Positions 9,496 through 18,466 of a stretch of DNA of 64,000 nucleotides are shown here, piece after piece. Position numbers and translations under genes: made by a program. The stretch lies in contig NZ_QJKB01000017.1 in the NCBI RefSeq assembly GCF_003201815.1, positions 1-64,000 on the forward strand, in the 5' to 3' direction. Origin of the DNA: Undibacterium pigrum. GTDB lineage: Bacteria; Pseudomonadota; Gammaproteobacteria; Burkholderiales; Burkholderiaceae_D. The notes beneath the pieces were generated by a model. That model was not told where the DNA came from and ran no database searches. It saw only the letters and a list, made by a program, of their open reading frames with translations. The number at the start of each line of letters is the position of its first letter. The first letter of the stretch is position 1.

Positions 9496-10689
9496 ATGCA
9501 GCCAGAACAAGGCATAGAAACGCCCCAGGCCGAACCTGCTCCTGTGCCGTCACCCGGCCCGCAGGCCAGCCCGCCGCATGCGAGCTTGCGCAGCTCCCCC
9601 TTTGCCAGGGTGAGCCTGGTCGCCTATCTGTTTTTGATACTGTATGCAAGCTGGTTTCCGTTTACCGGCTGGCAAACCAATAGCTGGGCCACCTTGCCTG
9701 AAGTCATACGACAATGGCCACGCTACTGGGGTGGTTTTGATGCTGTCGTCAATGTGATTGGCTATATACCGTTTGGCATGCTGATCGTATTTTCTCTTTA
9801 CCCATTGATACGGCGCTGGTGGGCTGTGCTGCTGGCGAGCCTGGGCGGCGCTGTGATTTCTGCCCTGGCTGAAATTGTGCAAAACCTGTTACCCAGCCGG
9901 GTAACTTCCTTACTGGATTTTTTGACCAATACCTCAGGTGCCGTAGTGGGTGCAATACTGGGAGCCTTGCTGACACCCCTGATACTGGAAAAAGGCCGCC
10001 TGCAATTATTGCGCAAACACTGGACACATAAAGAATCCAGCCGTGAAATCCTGGTACTGGGCCTGTGGGCGATGGCGCAAATATATCCGCAAGCCTACCT
10101 GTTTGGCCTGGGCCAGGTCTTGCCGGTGATTTCGCAAACCCTGAGCGAAATGATGGAGATGGATATCGATATCAGCAGCTTTTTGCTGCAAGGTTTCGAA
10201 CTGAGCGCAGAGGAATATCTGCTATCAGAAACCATTATCACCGCCTGTAGTTGTACTGGCGCCCTGCTGATTTGCCTGAGTCTGTTGAACCGGCATGCCC
10301 CAAAAACCATCCTGTCGTTCTTGTTACTGGCGGCAGCACTCACTATCAAGGCCCTGGCCAGTGCCCTGCTGTTCAAGCCTGAATATGCTTTTACCTGGCT
10401 GACGCCGGGTGCACGCGGTGGCTTGCTGATCAGCTTCATCATGCTCTACGGCTTTTCTTTTGCTCCTTCCCATGTGCAAAGGCGACTGGCCCTGCTGATG
10501 CTGACGATTTCACTGGTAGTCATCAACCTGGTTACGGACAACCCCTATTTTGCCGCCACCATGCAAACCTGGGTACAGGGCAAGTTTTTGAACTTCAATG
10601 GCGCGGCACAATTCCTGTCCTTGTTCTGGCCTTTTCTGGCAATCTGGGCGCTATTACGCAAGCCACGCCCGGTGGTAAAAGTCCCCTGA
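9496..10689 (+). CDS. VanZ-like family integral membrane protein
   Basis: The 397-residue protein has a Pro/Ala-rich N-terminus and then about ten membrane helices. The segment around VVNVIGYIPFGMLIVFSL and SRVTSLLDFLTNTSGAVVGA matches the VanZ-like domain (about residues 45-165). VanZ-like proteins are poorly understood and are linked to envelope or glycopeptide phenotypes in Gram-positives; the function here is unknown. It follows the lipid-transport genes on the same strand after a 59-base gap, so it may be co-transcribed. Confidence 0.8.
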   Translation: MQPEQGIETPQAEPAPVPSPGPQASPPHASLRSSPFARVSLVAYLFLILYASWFPFTGWQTNSWATLPEVIRQWPRYWGGFDAVVNVIGYIPFGMLIVFSLYPLIRRWWAVLLASLGGAVISALAEIVQNLLPSRVTSLLDFLTNTSGAVVGAILGALLTPLILEKGRLQLLRKHWTHKESSREILVLGLWAMAQIYPQAYLFGLGQVLPVISQTLSEMMEMDIDISSFLLQGFELSAEEYLLSETIITACSCTGALLICLSLLNRHAPKTILSFLLLAAALTIKALASALLFKPEYAFTWLTPGARGGLLISFIMLYGFSFAPSHVQRRLALLMLTISLVVINLVTDNPYFAATMQTWVQGKFLNFNGAAQFLSLFWPFLAIWALLRKPRPVVKVP

Positions 10690-10724
10690 CTTCACAATTG
10701 CAGTATCATAGCGGGCAACAAGCG

Positions 10725-10741
10725 CCGCCACCCGGTGGCGG
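10725..10741. other. GC-rich palindrome before the ferredoxin gene
   Basis: CCGCCACC and GGTGGCGG form an 8-bp perfect inverted repeat around a single base, in the 76-base gap after the VanZ-like gene. No T-tract follows. It may act as a weak terminator or mRNA hairpin, or be an operator; nothing decides between these. Confidence 0.35.
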
Positions 10742-10765
10742 TATCAACCGCAGGCTGGATATCTT

Positions 10766-11083
10766 ATGTCTGAAGCACTCTATTTTCAAAAACACGTCTT
10801 TTTTTGCCTGAACCAGCGCGAAGACGGTCGCCCTTGCTGTGCTGACCGTGGTGCGCAAGCCGCCCAGGAACACGCCAAACGCCGCATCAAACAACTGGAT
10901 ATGAATGGCCAGGGCAAAATCCGTATCAATAAAGCTGGTTGCCTCGACCGTTGCGAAGATGGCCCGGTCATGGTGGTCTATCCGCAAGGCACCTGGTACA
11001 CCTTTGTCGATCAATCCGATATTGATGAAATCATTGATGTCGACCTGATAGGCGGCGGTGTCGTCGAACGTCTGAAAGTCTGA
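10766..11083 (+). CDS. Small (2Fe-2S) ferredoxin-like protein, thioredoxin fold
   Basis: The 105-residue protein carries the cysteine pattern of thioredoxin-like [2Fe-2S] ferredoxins: an N-terminal pair of sites around FFCLNQREDGRPCC and a second around KAGCLDRCEDGPVMVV, ending in the typical YPQGTWY segment. It is probably a soluble electron carrier or cluster-holding protein. The partner is unknown. It lies five bases upstream of the hydrolase gene and is likely co-transcribed with it. Confidence 0.85.
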   Translation: MSEALYFQKHVFFCLNQREDGRPCCADRGAQAAQEHAKRRIKQLDMNGQGKIRINKAGCLDRCEDGPVMVVYPQGTWYTFVDQSDIDEIIDVDLIGGGVVERLKV

Positions 11084-11088
11084 TCATC

Positions 11089-11727
11089 ATGAATGCGCAG
11101 ACTGAACATTTTTCCCTACAGGGTCCGGCTGGCAATTTGCAATGCGCGCTGGACTTGCCTGATCCTGAAACCCATGCCGCCCCCATAGGACTTGCCCTGG
11201 TCGCCCATCCGCATCCGCTGTTTGGTGGCACCATGGACAACAAGGTGGCACAAACCCTGGCACGTACTTTCACTGGCCTGGGTTATGCCGCAGTACGCAT
11301 GAACTTCCGCGGCGTAGGTGAATCAGCTGGTGTGCACGATACAGGTATGGGCGAAACCGACGACATGGAAGTCTTATTGACTGCCATGCGTGCACGCTTC
11401 CCCGGTTTGCCGCTGGCACTGGCCGGCTTTTCCTTTGGCACCTTTGTCCAGGCCCGCCTGCAACAGCGCCTGCAAGAAAATGGCACGCCAGCAGAACGCC
11501 TGGCCCTGGTCGGTGCAGCTGCCGGTAAATGGGATATGCCAGCTATACCGGCCAATACCATCCTGGTCCACGGTGAACTGGACGAAACCATTCCCTTGAG
11601 CGCCGTGCTGGACTGGCTGCGCCCGCAAGACATACCCGTCACCGTCATCCCGGGTGCAGACCATTTCTTCCACCGTCGTCTGCATCTCATCAAACAACAT
11701 ATCACCAGCATGTGGGATAAAGCCTGA
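11089..11727 (+). CDS. Alpha/beta hydrolase (COG2945-type)
   Basis: The 212-residue protein has an HPHPLFGGTMDNKV segment, a nucleophile elbow GFSFGTF and a C-terminal GADHFFH histidine, the pattern of a compact alpha/beta hydrolase family found next to many housekeeping genes in proteobacteria. Substrate is unknown. It follows the ferredoxin gene at five bases, so both probably share one mRNA. Confidence 0.82.
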   Translation: MNAQTEHFSLQGPAGNLQCALDLPDPETHAAPIGLALVAHPHPLFGGTMDNKVAQTLARTFTGLGYAAVRMNFRGVGESAGVHDTGMGETDDMEVLLTAMRARFPGLPLALAGFSFGTFVQARLQQRLQENGTPAERLALVGAAAGKWDMPAIPANTILVHGELDETIPLSAVLDWLRPQDIPVTVIPGADHFFHRRLHLIKQHITSMWDKA

Positions 11728-11876
11728 TGCTGTTGCGGGCAGATGCATGCAGGCAATATGCAGAGCATGCTTCTGCTGCATGCCCGATGGCGCACACAAG
11801 TGCGTACACGGGTATCCATGCAATTACCGACCCCATTATTTGTTTTTTTGTCACCCTTTGTTTTATTAGCTCATCA

Positions 11877-13025
11877 ATGAAAAAATTCCTTGCCTCCATT
11901 GCCGTCTCGCTGCTGACCATGACAGCCGCCGTCGCGCAAACCCTGCCTGCACCTACGATTGCATCCAAAGCCTGGCTCTTGCTGGACGCTACCAGTAACC
12001 AGGTGATCGCCGCCAAAGAACCCACCATGAGTGTAGAGCCAGCATCGCTGACCAAGATCATGACGGCCTACCTGGTGTTTTCCGCCCTTAAGGACAAGAA
12101 ACTCAACCTGGAACAAAGCATCAATGTCTCTGTTCGTGCCTGGAAAGTTGATGGCACCAGTTCCAAGATGTATATCGAGCCTAACAAGCCAGTCACCATT
12201 AATGAGTTGCTGTATGGCCTGATCGTACAATCCGGCAATGATGCTGCGATTGCCCTGGCAGAAGCCGTGGCTGGCAGTGAAGAAGCATTTGTCGTGCAGA
12301 TGAACCGCGAAGCCGAGCGCATGGGTTTGAAATCCACACGCTTTGCCAATCCGCATGGTTTGCCCAGCAAGGATAATTATTCGACAGCCCAGGACTTATC
12401 CAATCTGGCAGCGCGCCTGATCATTGATCATCCTGATTTTTACAAAACATATTATTCAACCAAGAACTTCACCTATAACAAGATTTCCCAGCCTAACCGC
12501 AACCGCCTGTTGTGGCTGGACCCTAGTGTCGATGGCATGAAAACCGGCCATACCACTGCTGGTGGCTATAGCCTGGTCTCTTCTGCGAATCGCCCGAATG
12601 GCACAGGCACACGCCGTCTGATCTCGGTTGTCATTGGTACAGAAAGCGACCAGGTGCGTGCGCAGGAAAGTCTGAAATTGCTGAACTGGGGCTATCTCAA
12701 CTTTGACACCCTGAAGCTGTACGACAAGGGCCAGTCCATCGCCACACCAGAGGTCTGGAAAGGTACGCAGGCCCAGGTCAAGATAGGCTTTGACCGCGAA
12801 CTGTATGTAACCTTGCCCAAAGGCGCGGCCGCCAATCTGAAACCGGCACTGGAACGCAAAGACCCTCTGGTAGCCCCGATTGCCTTGAACAGCAAGGTTG
12901 GCACCATGAAGATGATGCTTGATGGCAAAGTCGTCGCCGAAGTCCCGGTGATTGCGCTGGAACAGGTAGACCAGGCCAGCATGTTTGGCCGCGCCTGGGA
13001 TTCCATACGTTTGATGTTCAAATAA
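11877..13025 (+). CDS. dacC: D-alanyl-D-alanine carboxypeptidase (PBP5/6 type)
   Basis: The 382-residue protein has a cleavable signal peptide (MKKFLASIAVSLLTMTAAVA) and the three active-site motifs of class A low-molecular-mass PBPs: SLTK at 57-60, SGN at 119-121 and KTG at 222-224. A C-terminal PBP5 domain and an amphipathic tail for membrane association follow. It trims the terminal D-Ala of peptidoglycan pentapeptides in the periplasm. The chosen ATG begins the signal peptide; upstream in-frame codons do not resemble protein. It heads the conserved dacC-dat-ybeD-lipB-lipA neighbourhood. Confidence 0.93.
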   Translation: MKKFLASIAVSLLTMTAAVAQTLPAPTIASKAWLLLDATSNQVIAAKEPTMSVEPASLTKIMTAYLVFSALKDKKLNLEQSINVSVRAWKVDGTSSKMYIEPNKPVTINELLYGLIVQSGNDAAIALAEAVAGSEEAFVVQMNREAERMGLKSTRFANPHGLPSKDNYSTAQDLSNLAARLIIDHPDFYKTYYSTKNFTYNKISQPNRNRLLWLDPSVDGMKTGHTTAGGYSLVSSANRPNGTGTRRLISVVIGTESDQVRAQESLKLLNWGYLNFDTLKLYDKGQSIATPEVWKGTQAQVKIGFDRELYVTLPKGAAANLKPALERKDPLVAPIALNSKVGTMKMMLDGKVVAEVPVIALEQVDQASMFGRAWDSIRLMFK

Positions 13026-13044
13026 ATCGTCGGACACATCCAGT

Positions 13045-13072
13045 TGATGCGCGCTGTTAAAATCGCGCATCA
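13045..13072 (+). terminator. Possible hairpin after dacC
   Basis: A 9-bp perfect stem (TGATGCGCG with CGCGCATCA) encloses a ten-base loop, 19 bases after the dacC stop. No T-run follows, so it would be a weak or Rho-assisted terminator, or an mRNA-protecting hairpin. Confidence 0.4.
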
Positions 13073-13164
13073 CTTCTGGCTATGCTTGTATGCTTTATTT
13101 GCATAAACATGGCCATGATTCTGTGTGAGAATAAGTTTTCTTACTCACCACTTGCGCAGACATC

Positions 13165-14013
13165 ATGAATGATCCCCTGGTATACCTGAATGGCGAAATG
13201 ACGCCGCTGTCCGAAGCCAAAATCCCGGTGCTGGACCGCGGCTTTATTTTTGGCGATGGCATCTATGAAGTCATCCCTGTCTATCAACGCAAAATGTTCC
13301 GCGCTGACCAGCATCTGGCGCGCCTGTTCCGCAGTCTGGCCGCCATAGGTATTACAAATCCGCATAGCAAGGAAGCCTGGCTGGAACTGATCGCCAAAGT
13401 CATGGCGGCCCATGATTCAGACGACCAGATGGTGTATCTGCAAGTCACCCGCGGTGTTGCCAAACGCGCTCACGCCTTCCCCAAGGACGAGGTCACACCT
13501 ACCGTTTTCATCATGACCAACCCCATTGTCCTGCCAACAAGCGCAGCACGTGAAAATGGCGTTGCCTGCGTTTCGATGGAAGACAAGCGCTGGCTGCGTT
13601 GCGAGATCAAATCCATCTCCTTGCTCGGCAATGTGCTGGCAGCCCAGCATGCTGCTGAAGCAGGCGTGGTCGAAAGCATACAATTCCGCGATGGCTATCT
13701 GACCGAAGCATCGGCCTCGAATGTCTGGATAGTCAAGGATGGCGTGCTCATGGGCCCACCGAAAGACAACCTGATACTTGAAGGTATACGCTATGGTCTG
13801 ATAGAAGAATTGTGTGCAGCCAACAAGATCAAGCTTGAGGCCCGCCGCATTACCCGCGAAGAAGTCTTTGCGGCAGATGAAGTCATGCTTTCATCCGCCA
13901 CCAAAGAAGTACTGGCGGTGGTGAAGCTGGATGACACGGTGATAGGCGATGGCAAACCCGGCACGGTTTATCATCAGTTGTATGCGGCTTATCAAGCGGC
14001 CAAAGCGGCTTAG
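13165..14013 (+). CDS. dat: D-amino acid aminotransferase, fold type IV PLP enzyme
   Basis: The 282-residue protein is a class IV aminotransferase. The N-terminus has LDRGFIFGDGIYEVIPVY, and the PLP-binding lysine is K149 in CEIKSISLLGN, followed by the EASASNVWIV region. D-amino acid aminotransferases interconvert D-Ala and D-Glu with 2-oxo acids and can supply D-amino acids for peptidoglycan. In related bacteria this gene lies between dacC and ybeD, as it does here, except that two extra genes now separate it from ybeD. A branched-chain aminotransferase role is less likely. Confidence 0.88.
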   Translation: MNDPLVYLNGEMTPLSEAKIPVLDRGFIFGDGIYEVIPVYQRKMFRADQHLARLFRSLAAIGITNPHSKEAWLELIAKVMAAHDSDDQMVYLQVTRGVAKRAHAFPKDEVTPTVFIMTNPIVLPTSAARENGVACVSMEDKRWLRCEIKSISLLGNVLAAQHAAEAGVVESIQFRDGYLTEASASNVWIVKDGVLMGPPKDNLILEGIRYGLIEELCAANKIKLEARRITREEVFAADEVMLSSATKEVLAVVKLDDTVIGDGKPGTVYHQLYAAYQAAKAA

Positions 14014-14036
14014 TAATTCCGAATATGTATTCTCCT

Positions 14037-14122
14037 CGTAGGAGCGGCTTTAGCCGCGAATGCCGGACACCACCGGCAATGGTTGGCACGGCCTGCTGTT
14101 CGCGACTGAAGTCGCTCCTACG
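14037..14122. repeat. REP-like palindromic repeat, copy 1
   Basis: CGTAGGAGCGGCTTTAGCCG at the left and a matching inverted arm (CGACTGAAGTCGCTCCTACG) at the right enclose about 40 variable bases. The same family recurs at 16303-16390 and 21374-21444. It lies just downstream of dat, at the point where the dat-ybeD neighbourhood is interrupted. Confidence 0.85.
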
Positions 14123-14167
14123 AAAATTGCCACTCATTACGGTGCATTACATCAGGTCTTAACTTGT

Positions 14168-14833
14168 CTACTTCGCCTGCCCCAACAAACTAAACCCATG
14201 CGTCCAATGCTGACGCTGGAATGCATAACTGATCCACAACATCGCCAGCGGCTCAATCAAACGTGCTGCCGTGATGTCACCCATGTCGATCGCGCCACGC
14301 CAGCCAAAGTCGCGCAGGATGGCTGTCACTTCCTGCTTTGCTGCCGCATCATTCCCGGCAATGAACATATCCGGCTGCCCATCTGAGAATTTTGGCTGCA
14401 CCATGTGCGTAAAGACGATGGTATTGAAAGCCTTGACCACTCGCGCCTGCGGCAACAGTCTTTGCACCAGTTCACCGGCAGAATCACTGAAACCTACCGC
14501 CAGTTTTGGTGAACCTGCAGCAAAGTCCAGTAGTGGATTAACGGCATCAATGACGGTTTTACCAGCAAAGTTGTCAGGGCCAGCCAGTGTCAGGCTTTCA
14601 GATAAACCATTCCATGGCAGAGCCAGGAAAACCAGGTCGGCAGCCTTGGCCGCATCGGCATAACTGCTGGCCTTTGCTGTTGGCACTGCGTTCAGTGCGT
14701 CCCGACTTTTATCGCTGTCAGGATTGCGGGTACCAAAGATCACTTGATAACCGAGGCTGGCAAAACCCTTGGCGACGGCAACGCCGACGATGCCATTACC
14801 CAGAACTGTGACTGTCTTTGTAGCTGTTTGCAT
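14168..14833 (-). CDS. NAD(P)-binding oxidoreductase, F420-dependent NADP reductase-like
   Basis: The 221-residue protein begins with a Rossmann dinucleotide motif, VTVLGNGIVGVAVAKGFASLG, followed by GTRNPDS, characteristic of the NADP oxidoreductase/coenzyme F420-dependent family. Betaproteobacteria usually lack F420, so the actual cofactor is probably NADPH. The gene is divergent from a LysR regulator 105 bases away, which probably controls it. Both lie inside the usually contiguous dat-ybeD region. Confidence 0.82.
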   Translation of the reverse strand: MQTATKTVTVLGNGIVGVAVAKGFASLGYQVIFGTRNPDSDKSRDALNAVPTAKASSYADAAKAADLVFLALPWNGLSESLTLAGPDNFAGKTVIDAVNPLLDFAAGSPKLAVGFSDSAGELVQRLLPQARVVKAFNTIVFTHMVQPKFSDGQPDMFIAGNDAAAKQEVTAILRDFGWRGAIDMGDITAARLIEPLAMLWISYAFQRQHWTHGFSLLGQAK

Positions 14834-14938
14834 TTTTCACTCCCATGTATGTGTGTTGATGGAAGTGATTGTGATCTCATTGATTAATGCTGATAAGCCA
14901 GCTATTCTTATTTTCACTCACAACTTCAGGTTACGAAT

Positions 14939-15898
14939 ATGAAGCTCGATGCCTCTCAACGTATTCCCGCCATGCTGTCTTTCATACAGGCGGCAGATCG
15001 TGGCAGCTTTGCGGCTGCGGCCAGGGCGCTGCATATCTCGGCAGCAGCGGTCAGCAAGAATGTGGCTGGACTGGAGCAAACCCTGGGCGTGCGTCTCATG
15101 AACCGTAGCACACGCTCTCTGCAATTGACCAGCGAGGGCCAGACATTTCTGGAAAACGCGCGTGCAGCGATAGATGCCCTCGACCATGCAGTAGAAAGCG
15201 TCAGCCGCCAGCATGCAGAAGTGGAGGGCCAGGTCAGGATCTCGACAGGTAATGCCTTCGGTCAGCATTACCTGCTACCTTTGTTGCCCAAATTGCGGCA
15301 GCGCCACCCTGGCTTGCGGCTGGCGATAGACTTTGATGACCATCGCATAGACATGGTGCGTGATGGTTATGACCTGGCTTTGCGCGGCGGCATGATAGAA
15401 GATTCCAGCATCATCTCGCGTGCAGTCTGCCCTTTGCACACCATACTGGCGGCTGCGCCCTCTTACCTGGAACAGCACGGCGTGCCGCAACAGATCAGTG
15501 ACCTGGACCATCACAAGCAAATCGCCGTGCGTTTTTTGAATGGCAAAATGACGACCTGGAACCTCAAGCTCAGGCAGGGCGAGATAAACCGCCCCTACCC
15601 GCGTGAGCCCGACCTGACAGTATCAGCGCCAGAATCTGCGGTACAGGCAGCCGTCATGGGCCTGGGCATTGCCCAGGTGGCAGTTCATCATTCATGGCGT
15701 TATTTGCGCGACAACAAGCTCAAGATCGTGCTGGGCACTTTTCATGAAGCAGGTAATAGGCAGATGGTATTGCAATATCCACATCGCGCCCTGATTGCGC
15801 CACGCGTCAAGGCGACGGTGGATTTCTTGCTGGAAGAGCTGGCACAGACCGAGTCTTTGCATGTGCCTTTGGCATCTCTTGCCGCCTTTCATGCCTGA
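14939..15898 (+). CDS. LysR-family transcriptional regulator
   Basis: The 319-residue protein has an N-terminal winged helix-turn-helix (about residues 8-66, with FAAAARALHISAAAVSKNVAGLEQTLGVRL) and a LysR substrate-binding domain to the C-terminus. It diverges from the F420-reductase-like gene, the standard arrangement for a LysR regulator and its target. The inducer is unknown. Confidence 0.9.
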   Translation: MKLDASQRIPAMLSFIQAADRGSFAAAARALHISAAAVSKNVAGLEQTLGVRLMNRSTRSLQLTSEGQTFLENARAAIDALDHAVESVSRQHAEVEGQVRISTGNAFGQHYLLPLLPKLRQRHPGLRLAIDFDDHRIDMVRDGYDLALRGGMIEDSSIISRAVCPLHTILAAAPSYLEQHGVPQQISDLDHHKQIAVRFLNGKMTTWNLKLRQGEINRPYPREPDLTVSAPESAVQAAVMGLGIAQVAVHHSWRYLRDNKLKIVLGTFHEAGNRQMVLQYPHRALIAPRVKATVDFLLEELAQTESLHVPLASLAAFHA

Positions 15899-15995
15899 AG
15901 CAAAAACCGGGGCTCGAGCAGCGAGCGATGCTATTGGAATTTAATCCCAAGACCCCATATACTGACATTAAGTTATTTTGAGATTTGGAAACATT

Positions 15996-16277
15996 ATGGA
16001 AATGAGACCCATCCCCCCCGAAGAAAGTCTGATTGAATATCCTAGTGAGTTTCCCATCAAGGTCATGGGACCTATGCATGATGATTTCACCCAGACCATG
16101 GTGGAAGTCGTGACTTCATTTGACCCGACCTTTCATGCAGGCAAGGTAGAGATGCGCCCATCCAGCAAAGGTGCCTACATCTCGGTAACGGTGACGGTAT
16201 TGGCCACCAGCCGCGAGCAACTGGATAATCTGTACCGTGCGCTGTCTTCTCACCCTATGGTGAAATTCGTGCTGTAA
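15996..16277 (+). CDS. ybeD: YbeD/DUF493 family protein
   Basis: The 93-residue protein has the DUF493 ACT-like fold signature: YPSEFPIKVMGPMHDDF near the start and the VRALSSHPMVKFVL-like C-terminus. YbeD is encoded next to lipB in many proteobacteria, but its role is not established; a regulatory part in lipoate metabolism has been suggested from gene order. I prefer the ATG at 15996, with GGAA upstream, over a TTG at 15978. Here it is separated from lipB by four genes and two repeats. Confidence 0.88.
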   Translation: MEMRPIPPEESLIEYPSEFPIKVMGPMHDDFTQTMVEVVTSFDPTFHAGKVEMRPSSKGAYISVTVTVLATSREQLDNLYRALSSHPMVKFVL

Positions 16278-16302
16278 ATCATACTCCTTAATACTTCTTA
16301 AA

Positions 16303-16390
16303 TTGTAGGAGCGGCTTTAGTCGCGAACAGTCTGCCGTGCAGGTCATTGCCGGCTATATTGGATATTCGCGGCTGAAGCCGCTCCTACAA
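16303..16390. repeat. REP-like palindromic repeat, copy 2
   Basis: TTGTAGGAGCGGCTTTAGTC on the left pairs with GGCTGAAGCCGCTCCTACAA on the right. The right arm overlaps the end of the adjacent minus-strand LysR gene and supplies its TAG stop codon at 16385-16387. It lies just after ybeD at the second break in the lip neighbourhood. Confidence 0.85.
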
Positions 16391-17320
16391 AGGATGGAGG
16401 TCGGTACTTGGTGACTCGGCCATGTTCATTTGCTTTCTCTCTTCAGCAACTTCTGCCAGCAACCATTCCCTGAAAGCCTTGACCTGTGGTTTGGCCAGCG
16501 CCTCTGGCGGATAGACCAGGTAGTAGGCAACTTCACACGGAATATCGACATTGAACAGACGCTGCAGCAAGCCTGCCTTGATATCCGGCTGCACAATTAT
16601 ATGCCTGCCCAGTGCTATACCCTGGCCATCTACCGCGGCACGGGCCAGCATCGATGAATCCTGGAATACCAGGCCACCAGTAGGCTCTTCATTATTCAGA
16701 CCTGCTGCGCGAAACCACGGCTCCCAGGGTTCACCATCACAGCGCAATAACTGCATACTGGCCAGTTCGGCTGGTGTTTGTGGCAACCGCCCGCCATGAT
16801 AATGCGGGCTGGCAACAGGGTAATAATAATCTCCCATCAATAATTCGCTGACCATGCCGGGGTAATTGCCCAGGCCAAAGCGTATGCCCACGTCTATCGA
16901 TTCCATATTGTAATCAGCGAGATGATTACTCGACTGCAGGCTGACTTCCAGGTCAGGATGATGCTCAATAAAACGCCCCAATCGCGGCGACAACCAGCGT
17001 GCTGCAAATGAAGGCAGTGAGGTAATGCCCAGGCGCTTTTGCTTATTGCGTTTCTTGAGCAAATCAGCAGCATCCCCCAGGTCCATCAGTGCTTTTCGGA
17101 TGGTCGCAGCAAACTGCTCACCATCAGGTGTGATGCTGATGCGTTTGCCATGGCGGATGAACAAGGGTACACCCAGCTCTTCTTCCAATGCCCTGACCTG
17201 ATGGCTGATGGCCCCATGGGTCAGGTGGATTTCTTGCGCCGCCCTGGAAAAATTCTGATGGCGCGCCGCCGCTTCAAAGGCACGCAGGGCAGCTAAATTG
17301 GGGAGTCTTCGGAAATCCAT
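16385..17320 (-). CDS. LysR-family transcriptional regulator, GcvA-like
   Basis: The 311-residue protein begins MDFRRLPNLAALRAFEAAARHQ and has the HTH segment ENFSRAAQEIHLTHGAISHQ-like pattern with the RALEEELGVPLF recognition region, typical of GcvA-type LysR regulators. The substrate-binding domain follows. The last codons and stop lie within the palindromic repeat, so the C-terminus may differ from relatives. It is divergent from the DUF2917 gene across 165 bases and may control it. Confidence 0.88.
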   Translation of the reverse strand: MDFRRLPNLAALRAFEAAARHQNFSRAAQEIHLTHGAISHQVRALEEELGVPLFIRHGKRISITPDGEQFAATIRKALMDLGDAADLLKKRNKQKRLGITSLPSFAARWLSPRLGRFIEHHPDLEVSLQSSNHLADYNMESIDVGIRFGLGNYPGMVSELLMGDYYYPVASPHYHGGRLPQTPAELASMQLLRCDGEPWEPWFRAAGLNNEEPTGGLVFQDSSMLARAAVDGQGIALGRHIIVQPDIKAGLLQRLFNVDIPCEVAYYLVYPPEALAKPQVKAFREWLLAEVAEERKQMNMAESPSTDLHPL

Positions 17321-17485
17321 ATAATCCAGGCTGATTGTGAATTATTTTAGCAAGGCATTCAAAAATTACTCGTTTTATTTTCTCGTGATGCAAGACTACA
17401 ATGCTTTCATCGCAGTGCAACAAAGTGAATATCACTCTCTGATCAGCAGAATGCATTGCCACTTTAGCAGTAAAATATCAGGAGC

Positions 17486-17809
17486 ATGGAAATGACAAAT
17501 AATTTCGCAAACCCATCATACATGATCGCCGCCGGTGGCACATTGTCTGGCACAGCTGAACACGCCCGCAAAATTGAAGTAGCATGCGGCCGCGTCTGGT
17601 TGACTATCGCTGGCCAGGTTGATGATTACTGGCTCAGTACTGGCGAATCCATGGTCATACCTGCCGATCAATTCGTGGTTATCGAAGCTGAAAATCAGGC
17701 CAGCCTCGTTGAATTGTCTGCAGTATCCAGTGTCATCAATGTTAAAACCATGGCTGGCACCAGCTATCTGCAAAAACTGACACGCAAATTAAGCCAGGCA
17801 TTCGCTTGA
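17486..17809 (+). CDS. DUF2917 domain protein
   Basis: The 107-residue protein contains the core CGRVWLTIAGQVDDYWLSTG followed by ESMVIPADQFVVIEA, the hallmark of the DUF2917 family, a small cupin-like fold common in Burkholderiales and usually next to LysR regulators. Its biochemical role is unknown. It lies 26 bases before the isochorismatase-type gene and is probably co-transcribed with it. Confidence 0.85.
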   Translation: MEMTNNFANPSYMIAAGGTLSGTAEHARKIEVACGRVWLTIAGQVDDYWLSTGESMVIPADQFVVIEAENQASLVELSAVSSVINVKTMAGTSYLQKLTRKLSQAFA

Positions 17810-17835
17810 ATACTAAAAGCAGCACCGGGGCGAAT

Positions 17836-18390
17836 ATGGCACAGACTGCACTGATCTTGATTGACGTACAACAAGGCTTTGATCATCCCAAGTGGGGACA
17901 GCGCAATAATCCGGCAGCCGAGCAATATATGGCTACATTGTTGCAACACTGGCGTGAGCAAGAGTTGCCTGTGATCCATGTACGTCATCAGTCACAAGAG
18001 CCAGATTCACCTCTGCGTGCCGGGCAAGAAGGCTATGAATTCAAGCCACTGGCACGCCCGCTGGCAGGTGAAACCATCTTCACCAAGAAAGTGAATAGCG
18101 GCTTCATCGGTACTGAGCTCGAAGCATGGTTGCAAGCCAAGGGCATCAAACAGCTTGTTATTGCTGGTCTGACCACAGACCACTGCGTATCCACCACCAC
18201 CCGCATGGCGGGTAACCTCGGCTTTAGCGTTGAACTTGTGGCCGATGCCTGCGCCACCTTTGACCGCCCTGGTGTCAATGGTGAACTGATACCAGCAGAA
18301 GAAATCCACCGCGTCCATCTCGCCAGCCTGCACAATGAATTTTGCATCGTCAGGAATACTGCTGACGTCATTGCTGCGCATACCAAATAA
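17836..18390 (+). CDS. Isochorismatase-family cysteine hydrolase
   Basis: The 184-residue protein begins MAQTALILIDVQQGFDHP, with the catalytic Asp in LIDVQ, the KKVNSGFIGTELEAWL lysine region and the active-site cysteine in GLTTDHCVSTTTRMAGN. These are the Asp-Lys-Cys triad elements of cysteine hydrolases such as nicotinamidase and isochorismatase. The substrate is unknown. I chose the ATG at 17836; a TTG overlapping the previous stop would add ten unlike residues. The gene follows DUF2917 and precedes phzF-like on the same strand. Confidence 0.88.
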   Translation: MAQTALILIDVQQGFDHPKWGQRNNPAAEQYMATLLQHWREQELPVIHVRHQSQEPDSPLRAGQEGYEFKPLARPLAGETIFTKKVNSGFIGTELEAWLQAKGIKQLVIAGLTTDHCVSTTTRMAGNLGFSVELVADACATFDRPGVNGELIPAEEIHRVHLASLHNEFCIVRNTADVIAAHTK

Positions 18391-18466
18391 GTGCTCTAGA
18401 AATCTGGCTGGCATATCCATGACTTAGCCACCTATAATGTCCATTCCAATAAATTCAGGAATGGAC

